The position numbers and the translations under genes were made by a program. Source: Hirudo medicinalis (lineage: Eukaryota > Annelida > Clitellata > Hirudinida > Hirudinidae). Taken from it: a DNA stretch of 15,502 nucleotides. A model generated the notes under the pieces. It ran no database searches and was not told the origin of the DNA. It was given only the letters and a program-made list of their open reading frames with translations. Numbering within the stretch: position 1 is the stretch's first letter; each line of letters opens with the position of its first letter. Location: positions 22,724 through 38,225 of the forward strand of contig MPNW01001485.1 of assembly GCA_011800805.1 (NCBI GenBank), given 5' to 3'. This document shows, piece after piece, positions 8,766 to 15,440 of the stretch.

Positions 8766-9146
8766 CTTCGACAACTTCGACAACTACAGCACGGGCAGCA
8801 GTGAGGAGTTGAATGAAGAAAGAACAGCCAACGAATCAAGGGCAGAATTCCTCTCGGAAAATCCAGCGGTAAACAGGAACAACCGTCAAATTTTCCCCAA
8901 CTCAGGTCCCCAAATCTTTCCCTCAAATCGAATCTTCAACCCTCAAATCCCTCTCAACTTCACTGCAAAGACTTTTCCACTCTTGGTCACTCCCACTCCA
9001 GGTGTCCAACAAAATCTCCACCTACTCAGGTCAACTGGAGTCTTTCCAGACGTCGACAGAAGAACATCTTTGTCCGAGGCCAGCAGGAAGTTAGTCGTGG
9101 TTTCCAATATTAAGTTCGCCCAAAAGCACTTTAAAATTACTTACTG
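8766..9146 (+). CDS. NAV: NAV exon after the signature exon; 3' end uncertain
   Basis: The exon starts after ACAACCGCAG with one base that completes the Ser codon split at 3608-3609, then reads FDNFDNYSTGSSEELNEER and on to ESRAEFLSENP. Vertebrate NAVs have a similar Asp/Ser-rich block (DSWDDSSSVSSG and on) directly after the region encoded by the previous exon, so the join is supported. The 3' boundary is open. A donor GCG/GTAAAC at 8869 would end the exon in phase 0, but the next exon enters in phase 2. The frame stays open to 9150 with many C-ending codons, and CTG/GTGATT at 9147 gives the matching phase 2 end. CAG/GTCAAC at 9030 also gives phase 2. I prefer 9146; ends at 8868 or 9029 remain possible. 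Confidence 0.65.
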
Positions 9147-9240
9147 GTGATTTATTTCCATTTATTTCCATCTTCCTCGTTTCGTACTTTGCATTTTACG
9201 ATTAGATCCCCATTGCAAGGAAATAACCTCCCGCAAATTA

Positions 9241-9281
9241 GATTATGATTATTATTAATATTATTATTATTATTATTTTAA
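9241..9281 (+). repeat. (ATT)n microsatellite
   Basis: ATT triplets with small interruptions. Confidence 0.85.
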
Positions 9282-9674
9282 AATGTCATTAATGTTTTGA
9301 ATGTTATTATTGATGCGATCGGAATAATTATCTATAATAAAATGTTCCCATCTCATCACCATGGTGACGAGGAGCATCACACGGTTGCTGAGGTCCACTT
9401 TGAACCGCTTTATCGATGGGTGGGAGTGGCGTGTGACCTTCGAAACGAGTAAAAATAACCAACACTCATCGTCAAATATTCGTCATCGTGGATAGCCAGT
9501 CCACCCATTATGTGGAAAACAGAGGAAGTAGACTCTCCATATGAGTTATGAATAGATTTCCACCGCTTAGGATGATTAGTTGGTGAGCACTTGGAAGAAC
9601 CGGAAATTGCTTCGGAAACAAAGTACGCCTGCTCGATGGACTTTCTAATTGTTCGTGTTTTGATCTCGAAACAC

Positions 9675-9882
9675 GTACTCACCCAACCTACTCACCCAAC
9701 GTACTCACCCAACCTACTCACCCAACGTACTCACCCAACCTACTCACCCAACCTACTCACCCAACCTACTCACCCAACGTACTCACCCAACCTACTCACC
9801 CAACGCACTCACCCAACGTACTCACCCAATGTACTAACTCAACGTACTAACTCAACGTACTTACCCAACCTACTCATCCGCT
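9675..9882 (+). repeat. 13-bp minisatellite, unit STACTCACCCAAC, 16 copies
   Basis: Sixteen consecutive 13-bp units start with G or C. Early units largely alternate GTACTCACCCAAC and CTACTCACCCAAC. Units near the 3' end diverge (GTACTAACTCAAC twice) and the last is degenerate. Since 3 x 13 = 39, the open frame across it shows a false 13-residue protein repeat. Confidence 0.97.
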
Positions 9883-10064
9883 CAGTTGTACCCAGCGAAG
9901 AAACACCCCCCATCAATTTTGTGAGATAACCGTGGGAGTTTGGTGCGAACGCTCCATTAACATTCCAAACATTTTCTCATGGTGGACGCTGGAGTGTACC
10001 TTCCTTCACTCATTTGCACTTATTGTCATTCACTTGTTCACCCGCTTCCACATTTAAACTTTGT

Positions 10065-10072
10065 GATCATCG

Positions 10073-10126
<54 letters not shown>

Positions 10127-10150
10127 CCATCATCATCATCGTCGTCGTCA
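10065..10150 (+). repeat. (ATC)n microsatellite, about 26 copies, with GTC tail
   Basis: Long near-pure ATC array ending in GTC triplets. Frames over it encode only polyhistidine or polyisoleucine. Confidence 0.97.
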
Positions 10151-10261
10151 CCTTTACCACTCCTGCAGGTGTAATTCTTGGCTGAACAATAGTTCTGCCT
10201 GCCAGAAAGTTAGACGAGATGGCTTGTTATTGCAACGTGCAAACTTCCTTAAGAGCTGCTT

Positions 10262-10312
10262 TAGTCATCATTATCATCATTATCATCATTATCATGATCA
10301 CCATCACGATCA
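10262..10312 (+). repeat. 9-bp repeat (ATCATTATC)n with ATC tail
   Basis: About three 9-bp units, followed by degenerate ATC/ACG triplets. Confidence 0.85.
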
Positions 10313-10957
10313 CCTCGCTCCCCATTTCACCGAAGTTCGCCCAAACGGGAGGACTACTAGCAATGAGATTCAATGTTCCAAATGGTTGCCTGTAATTGGT
10401 GAACTTCTGTTTTCCTCCTTCAACTCTTCCAAAGATTGATGAGGAGAACACTTTTTCCTTCATCCGAATTCCACACTTTTATCTCCACACGTAAACACCA
10501 TCTTACTGTCAAACTCCACTTCGACAGAACGATGAACGAAAGAATGAACCATTTTGAGGGAGAAAAGAAAATTCTCTTCGCAAACGCAATCAGCAAAAAA
10601 AAATCGTTCGTTGGAAATGAACGCAAAATTCCTGACATTTCCCGCCTGAATTATTCGCGGGTTGCGAACCTGTTTTGATTGGATACGTCGCCCGAGTTAC
10701 GAGTGAAACCGTTGTTGATTTGAAATGCAAATAAACATTTTGTAAGGGTGCGTTCCATCAAGCAGTGCACGATCGTTATAATTATACTCATTAATTATGC
10801 AGTAAATTATGCACAAATAAATGAATCACATATCGTTTGTAATTTATCTAGTTTAAATTATTCTTATAAAAATATTTTTATAATCTTTAGTCTTTTACAT
10901 AAATTTCTAATTCAATTTTAATGCAAAACATTTACAAGAACGAATTCCTTTTCACAG

Positions 10958-12021
10958 CCATTGTTTCAGTAGCAGCTTAGACGGCACCATTGGTCCAGCG
11001 CGTGGAAGGTCGTTGTTTGAGAGGGGAATCAGAGAAAGAGCGAGTCTCCCCATCATAGGAACCCACCCGGGAGGATTCTTAAACAGAAGGGGACTTCATC
11101 CCGTGCCTCCGATACCCGAAGTCGTCGAGAGAGTTTCTCCGGTCGTTGCCAGGAAGGAAGGAACCCGTTCTCAGAAATCACAGGAACCGACTTCCAGTGG
11201 CTCTGAAGTTTCTTCTGCTTCGCCGACGCCTCGAACCCAGCCGAGCATGAAGGGATCTTCCGTGAGCATCAACGGAAGCAGTCTTTCCATTTCTGGTGGA
11301 GGAAAAGGCAAGTCCAAAAACTCCAGACTACTGAGTCCAGTAGTGGCAGAGAGAGAAGCTATGAAAGGAGAGAGATTAAGCAATTACAGTAAAGGGGTGA
11401 TGATTTACCCCGTGCGCTCAAAAGTAGGCCAAGATACCCCAATTAATCCACATCAACAGATGTCTCCCCAGCAGCAACTCGTCTGTCCTGCTAGCGGAAC
11501 TTTGAGGCGTCGCGGAAGTAGCGGATGTGCCGATGGAATTTCCAAGTGGCCGTATTCTGCGCAGCCTTCTCTGCACCATTTCAATGCAGATCCAAACAAA
11601 CCTCAGGCACCGAACCCCGAAATCACGGTTCAGCACCATTGGAATGCCACCACGTTGCCTGCTATGTCGACCTTCCCGAATGCTCTGCAGACTCCCGCCA
11701 ACAGATCCCTCGGTCCGAAGCCCAACGTCCCGAACAAATATGCGGCAAATTACGATCTGGCGACGGCTCCGGGCACCCCCACGATGGTTCCTCACACTTC
11801 CAGCGCCTCTCTACCCAGGCAGAACCACTACCACAACATCCACCAGTCGAGACTCGCCGTGACACCGACGTCCCCAATTTACGGTGGAAATGCCCCCGTT
11901 TCCCCCCAGATCCTCGGCAGATTTCAGAACCCGATGAGTGCCAATTACGGAGGTCAGAACTACGCGACACCGCTCTTCGGCAATCAGACTTCCAACTCGT
12001 ACCACAGAGAGGAACCAGGTG
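10958..12021 (+). CDS. NAV: NAV large exon, Ser/Pro/Gln/Asn-rich, phase 2 to phase 1
   Basis: This exon has about 1,064 nt. It enters after CCTTTTCACAG with one base completing a codon, then reads His-Cys-Phe-Ser-Ser-Ser-Leu-Asp-Gly. A second acceptor, TGTTTCAG at 10969, keeps the same frame and drops four residues. The frame stays open to a TAG at 12027 that lies past the donor, so it is not the stop of the gene. Donors CCAG/GTGGTC (end 12018) and GGTG/GTCAGT (end 12021) both give phase 1, as the next exon requires. The protein is Ser/Pro/Asn/Gln-rich and disordered, with HPVPPIPEVVER, a Gly-Lys block (SISGGGKGKSKNS) and SGTLRRRGSSG near its middle. The last residues, HREEPGG, lead into the conserved GSTLSL block. 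Earlier parts resemble navigators only in composition. Confidence 0.85.
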
Positions 12022-12095
12022 GTCAGTAGAAAGATGTTTCATTGTCTCTAGTTGTCGTTGTAATGCTGGCAGTCACAAGCAATAATTATAGTTAT

Positions 12096-12255
12096 AATAT
12101 AGCAATAATAATAATAATAATAACAATAATAATAATAATAAATAATAATAATAATAGTAATAACAATAATAATAATAATAAATAATAATAATAATAGTAA
12201 TAATAATAATAAATAATAATAATAGTAATAATAACAACAACAACAGTAATATTAA
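12096..12255 (+). repeat. (AAT)n array with a perfect 40-bp duplication
   Basis: AAT triplets are interrupted by AAC, AAAT and AGT. Bases 12121-12160 are repeated exactly at 12161-12200, and a shorter related copy follows at 12201-12228. Confidence 0.95.
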
Positions 12256-12752
12256 TATAGTTTTAATAATGTGTGCTTCATTTAAAATCAATGTCTCGTA
12301 ATTAATGAAATAATAAGCCTTTAATTATATTTATGAATCCTGCTTCTTAAAATAGCATCTAAGGAATGCTTCTAATCGTTCGAATCGAGGAAGAAAATAT
12401 GAAATATTTCCTCAGAAATATTCTGACTTTTGAAAACAATTGAAATGATATTTTCCATTCCAACGTTTGGAATTAATAGTTTTTATTGATTTTTTCATTT
12501 TTTGATTTGTTAATAATTAAATTAATTACCGCTAATTATGTGATGTTATTCATTATTTTGTACATTAGTAGTATTTGTTATAATAATGTTCGTAAAATCC
12601 CACTGAAGTAATCCTAAAATTAATTCTGAAGAATTTCACAAACAATTTAAACTTAATTGAAAACTTGATAAAAATGGAAATGCAAACAAGTCTTTTCAAT
12701 GTTCTCGTTTTTCTGCTGGTTGATCAAATTAGCTCATAGCTGTTGTTACAAG

Positions 12753-12850
12753 TTGAGGTTATTCAATATTACCTGGTTGAGGTTATTCAATATTACCTGG
12801 TTGAGGTTATTCAATATTACCTGGTTGATGTTATTCAATATTCCTTACAG
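12753..12850 (+). repeat. 24-bp tandem array ending in a splice acceptor
   Basis: Three identical units (12753-12776, 12777-12800, 12801-12824) begin TTGAGGTTATTCAATATT and end ACCTGG. A fourth, diverged unit (12825-12850) keeps TTATTCAATATT but ends TCCTTACAG, which is the acceptor of the next exon. Confidence 0.95.
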
Positions 12851-12903
12851 GAAGAGGTTCAACTCTCTCACTGGGTTCCAGTGCCACTTCGGCTTATTCA
12901 AAC
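12851..12903 (+). CDS. NAV: NAV short exon (53 nt) with conserved GSTLSLGSS block
   Basis: The exon follows CCTTACAG and ends AAC/GTTAGT. Its first two bases (GA) complete a Gly codon with the single G left by the previous exon, and then read RGSTLSLGSSATSAYSN. Vertebrate NAVs carry a very similar stretch, GSSLSLVSSTSSVYS, just before the first coiled coil. The agreement in sequence, phase and both splice sites makes this a firm call despite its size. It is too short to appear as an isolated open frame. A frame across the exon and the preceding tandem array encodes repeated LFNITW-type peptides and is an artefact. Confidence 0.88.
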
Positions 12904-12910
12904 GTTAGTA

Positions 12911-12934
12911 CCATCATCCTAGTCGTCGTCGCAA

Positions 12935-12999
<65 letters not shown>

Positions 13000-13009
13000 G
13001 TCATCATCC
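12911..13009 (+). repeat. (ATC/GTC)n compound microsatellite
   Basis: GTC, ATC/GTC dimer and long pure ATC segments follow one another. Confidence 0.95.
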
Positions 13010-13142
13010 CATTAAAATTTTCGGCAGCTAATTACAACTTTTCTCTCAAGATGTTGATAATATCTTCAGCTATTATTTAAGCTTGTAAAAGCTGTCATTA
13101 AGTATTTGAACATCTGTAATTATGCAATTGTTATGATTGTTG

Positions 13143-13144
<2 letters not shown>

Positions 13145-13184
<40 letters not shown>
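13145..13184 (+). repeat. (ATT)n microsatellite, about 13 copies
   Basis: Pure run ending 36 bp before the microexon. Confidence 0.95.
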
Positions 13185-13185
<1 letters not shown>

Positions 13186-13220
13186 CACGCCATATATTTC
13201 ATTGATCATTTGTATTTCAG

Positions 13221-13244
13221 ACCGAAGATCAACAACAGCAAGAA
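13221..13244 (+). CDS. NAV: NAV microexon, 24 nt, encodes TEDQQQQE
   Basis: Eight codons lie between a good acceptor (TTTGTATTTCAG) and a good donor (GTATGT). Both junctions are phase 0, matching the exon ending at 12903 and the one starting at 14666. Joined, the product reads SAYSN, TEDQQQQE, VKRLRQEL. In vertebrate NAVs as I recall them, a similarly short polar link (PEEKCQSE) sits between the Ser block and the coiled coil, so length and character fit. Because it is a multiple of three, skipping would keep frame and shorten the linker by eight residues. It lies in a size range where neural-specific microexons are common in animals, but there is no evidence here for regulated splicing. Confidence 0.8.
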
Positions 13245-13259
13245 GTATGTAACATTGCA

Positions 13260-13315
13260 ATCATCATCATCATCATCGCCATCATCACCATCATCGCCAT
13301 CATCATCATCATCCT
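13260..13315 (+). repeat. (ATC)n microsatellite with GCC/ACC variants
   Basis: Begins 15 bp after the microexon donor. Confidence 0.95.
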
Positions 13316-13329
13316 AATTATAGAACACA

Positions 13330-13366
13330 TAATAATAATAATAATAACAATAATAATAATAATAAA
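13330..13366 (+). repeat. (AAT)n microsatellite
   Basis: AAT triplets with one AAC. Confidence 0.9.
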
Positions 13367-13450
13367 TTAAGGATAGAAATTCTAACCTAATCATCACCAC
13401 TTTAGCATCTGTGATGTTGTTGTTGTTGTTTTGCTGCCAATAACATCAAC

Positions 13451-13485
13451 TGTCGTCATCATGTGTCACATGTGTCATGACGACA
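13451..13485. repeat. 35-bp nested inverted repeat with TGACG half-sites
   Basis: TGTCGTCAT (13451-13459) is the exact reverse complement of ATGACGACA (13477-13485). Between them CATGTG and CACATG form an inner inverted repeat. Both outer arms contain a CREB/ATF half-site. Confidence 0.85.
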
Positions 13486-13527
13486 AAACAACTCCAACAC
13501 ATGTTAGGACGTGTGACGCCATCTTGT

Positions 13528-13535
13528 TGACGTCA
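13528..13535. promoter_or_regulatory. Candidate cAMP response element TGACGTCA
   Basis: Perfect palindromic CRE. Further TGACG/CGTCA half-sites lie at 13454, 13478, 13514 and 13569, giving five sites in about 120 bp. Confidence 0.4.
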
Positions 13536-13620
13536 TCATTGGTTCTGATGATCAAATCATGAGAAATACGTCACCTCGTGGTCGAATGAGCAGTTTTATG
13601 CATTTATGAAGCGCAATATC

Positions 13621-13811
13621 TTTATAAGATTATATATTTTCATAAGATTATATATTTTTATAAGATTGTATATTTTTATAAGCTTATATCTTTTTATAAG
13701 ATTATATATTTTTATAAGATGATATATTTTTATAAGAATATATATTTGTACAAGATTGTATATTTTTATAAGAATATATATTTTTTATAAGATGATATAT
13801 TTTTATAAGAA
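13621..13811 (+). repeat. 18-bp AT-rich minisatellite, unit TTTATAAGATTATATATT, about 10.6 copies
   Basis: Ten units in register, the tenth one base longer, then a partial unit. Variants change the central ATT to ATG, CTT or AAT. Each unit is partly self-complementary. Confidence 0.95.
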
Positions 13812-13954
13812 CTTTCCAGGCGTGGTTATGGGAACGAAAAGATGCCAAAGGGTGCAACCTGACAAATTATCCACCATTATTATTATCATTATTATTATGG
13901 GAGACTGTAGCTTAACTGCCTGATCTTTGCTGAGATAATTATGCTGATGAAAGT

Positions 13955-14086
13955 GATGATAATGGTAGTGATGGTGATGATAATGGTAGTGATGGTGATG
14001 ATAATGGTAGTGATGGTGATGATGATGGTAGTGATGGTGATGATGATGATGATGGTAGTGATGGTGATGATGATGGTGGCGGTGGT
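13955..14086 (+). repeat. 21-bp minisatellite, unit GATGATAATGGTAGTGATGGT, about 6 copies
   Basis: Three identical units, one with GATGATGAT, one expanded by 6 bp and one degenerate. The 7-residue repeats seen in translation are artefacts. Confidence 0.95.
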
Positions 14087-14133
14087 TGAGTATTATGATG
14101 GTGTCGACGATGATGGTTACGACGATATCGCTG

Positions 14134-14245
14134 GTTGTAATAATTGTAATGATGATGCTCCTGTTGTAATAATTGTAATGATGATGCTTACGGTTGTAAT
14201 AATTATAAATTACAATGATGATGCTCCTGTTGTAATAATTGGCAA
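14134..14245 (+). repeat. About 30-bp tandem repeat starting GTTGTAATAATT, four copies
   Basis: Copies begin at 14134, 14163, 14193 and 14229. Unit lengths differ (about 29, 30 and 36 bp) through small insertions, and the last copy is partial. Confidence 0.9.
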
Positions 14246-14325
14246 TGGCTTTAAAATCTCGGCTTACTTTATTTTCGTACTCATAAGCAACCCATTCGAC
14301 CAATATGCACGCCTTGATTGCTCAG

Positions 14326-14503
14326 ATACAGTCAGGACCCCCGACAGAAACTTCGGGCCCTAGGCAGAGTAGCTACGGGCCCCTGTTATGCCACTTTGGT
14401 AACGGTAAAGCAAAAAAAGGTCATGATTGTAATATTTTAAAACCCGAGCGAGCCACAAAAAATCAACGAATCCCTGGGCACTTGCCTCCCCTGCCCCCAC
14501 ATA
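14326..14503. mobile_element. Possible relic of a non-autonomous transposon or SINE-like repeat
   Basis: This block is clearly richer in GC than its surroundings. It carries CTTCGGGCCCTAGGCAG and GGGCCCC at one side and GGGCACTTGCCTCCCCTGCC at the other, followed by an A-rich AAT tail. Such GGGCCC/CCTAGGC and TGCCTCCCCTGCCCC endings resemble dispersed repeats in many animal genomes, by my recollection only. No coding capacity or clear target-site duplication is seen. Confidence 0.35.
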
Positions 14504-14665
14504 ATAAAAATAATACTAATAACAACAACAATAATACAATGACAATGATGTTTGACGGTTTTTAGAAAAGCTTATTATTATTAATCACGATATATTAATT
14601 ATTCAATTATTTATTTATTTATTAGTTATTTATTTATTGTTAATAATTGAAATAACAAATTGCAG

Positions 14666-14740
14666 GTCAAAAGGTTGAGACAAGAACTGGAAGCCGCCCA
14701 ATCGAGGGTTGACACTTTGAGCTCACAACTGAATACAAAC
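14666..14740 (+). CDS. NAV: NAV coiled-coil exon, 75 nt
   Basis: Twenty-five codons lie between ACAAATTGCAG and the donor GTTAGT, phase 0 on both sides. The peptide begins VKRLRQELEAAQSRVDTL and ends SSQLNTN. Vertebrate navigators have IRKLRRELDASQEKV followed by SALTSQL and then an Asn residue at the same place, matching most positions conservatively. The leucine spacing and charge pattern are those of a coiled coil, thought to support oligomerisation. With the SGYMSDGD exon this is the best evidence for family identity. The next navigator segment (which in vertebrates continues with a VAAFEQSL-like motif) is not found in the remaining 760 bp and must lie beyond the window. Confidence 0.92.
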
Positions 14741-14762
14741 GTTAGTATTTCGTGACGTGTAC

Positions 14763-14808
14763 GATGATGATGATGATGATGATGATTATTATGATTATGA
14801 TGATGATC
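14763..14808 (+). repeat. (GAT)n microsatellite
   Basis: GAT triplets with GATTATTAT interruption, starting 22 bp after the donor at 14741. Confidence 0.9.
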
Positions 14809-15289
14809 TTGGCTATCGGATGTCTACAACAAGTGCCTGTAAAACTTAAATTAAAGCTCTGGTCAGAATTGCATCTTTTATCTAGGTCAAACAAAATCTC
14901 ATGTTTCCATCACGCTGACCCAGTTCCATTTTAGTCATTTTTATCTCTTCAATCAATCAATCAATCATTTTGTGAATGAACTGCTTGTTCTTTTGTAACA
15001 TTTTCTCAGGATTTCTTTCTGAATGTCTTTAAAAATTGTTGAAGTTGTTGAAAACTGTGTTGCTGGAAGAGGAAACAGTTGCGATCTGAATCTGTTGTTG
15101 TTATTAATATATTTATTATTAGCTTATAAATACTATATTGTTATTATTATTATTATTTATATTTTATTTTATCGATTTCATTGAAAACTTGTGCAAACCA
15201 CTTAATTTATTTCTTGTCACCAGAAGGTTACCAGGACCAAAAAATATTTTAAAAAAATATCTCGTTACTTTTTAATGATGCTGTTATTG

Positions 15290-15440
15290 CTGTTTGCTAT
15301 GTCTGTTGCTGCTGTTGTTGTTGTTGATGTTGTTGTTGCTGTTGTTTGTGTTGATGTCGTTGCTGCTGTTGTTGTTGTTGATGTTGTTGTTGCTGTTGTT
15401 TGTTGTTGTCAATTGTCGATAGTTGTTGGTGTTGTTGTAA
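15290..15440 (+). repeat. (GTT/GCT/GAT)n array with a 54-bp higher-order period
   Basis: A 45-bp block at 15305-15349 recurs exactly at 15359-15403. The flanks are degenerate GTT triplets. Confidence 0.95.

Larger units (their letters stand above)
9147..10957 (+). other. Intron (phase 2), about 1.8 kb, with minisatellite and ATC arrays
   Basis: The donor is GTGATT if the 9146 boundary is right, and the acceptor is TCCTTTTCACAG at 10957. It holds an ATT array (9241-9281), a 12-bp palindrome (9356-9367), a 13-bp minisatellite (9675-9882), a long ATC array (10065-10150) and a smaller one (10262-10312). A POU octamer is at 10725-10732. No convincing exon was found inside. If the preceding exon ends at 8868, an unseen exon of length 2 modulo 3 would be required here. 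Confidence 0.6.
12022..12850 (+). other. Intron (phase 1), 829 bp, AAT repeats and a 24-bp array at its 3' end
   Basis: It runs from GTCAGT (or GTGGTC at 12019) to TTCCTTACAG. The AAT region fills 12096-12255, the middle is plain AT-rich sequence, and the last 98 bases are the 24-bp tandem array ending at the acceptor. Confidence 0.75.
12904..13220 (+). other. Intron (phase 0), 317 bp
   Basis: It runs from GTTAGT to TTTGTATTTCAG. An ATC/GTC array starts 7 bp into it and an ATT array lies near its 3' end. Confidence 0.8.
13245..14665 (+). other. Intron (phase 0), 1,421 bp, repeat-rich with CRE cluster
   Basis: It runs from GTATGT to ACAAATTGCAG. In order it holds ATC and AAT arrays, an inverted repeat with several TGACG half-sites, an 18-bp AT-rich minisatellite, two GAT/GTAAT minisatellites, a possible transposon relic and an AT-rich end. 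No exon is needed between the flanking exons. Confidence 0.8.

Noticed and set aside
9356..9367. 12-bp palindrome TCACCATGGTGA
   Set aside because: It is short and may be chance, with no other signal around it.
9675..9882. CRISPR-like array
   Set aside because: Units are 13 bp with no spacers, in a eukaryotic intron.
9591..9929. Open frame with a 13-residue Thr/Pro/Leu repeat
   Set aside because: It is produced by a 13-bp minisatellite, not by a coding repeat; no splice context or homology is seen.
10014..10439. Polyhistidine open frame
   Set aside because: It is an ATC microsatellite; the part after it has a possible acceptor (CCTGCAG near 10168), but its phase does not fit the neighbouring exons and no homology is seen.
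10436..10678. Open frame of 80 codons before the exon at 10958
   Set aside because: It has no splice sites in a compatible phase, and its composition resembles intron sequence.
11013..12029. A complete 338-residue protein with stop at 12027
   Set aside because: The frame begins upstream at 10958 or 10970, and two donors precede the TAG. Both give the phase needed by the conserved exon at 12851.
12073..12291. Minus-strand Leu/Tyr-rich membrane-like frame
   Set aside because: It is an AAT repeat read in reverse; similar repeat-derived frames at 112-375, 4097-4411 and 13803-14303 were dropped for the same reason.
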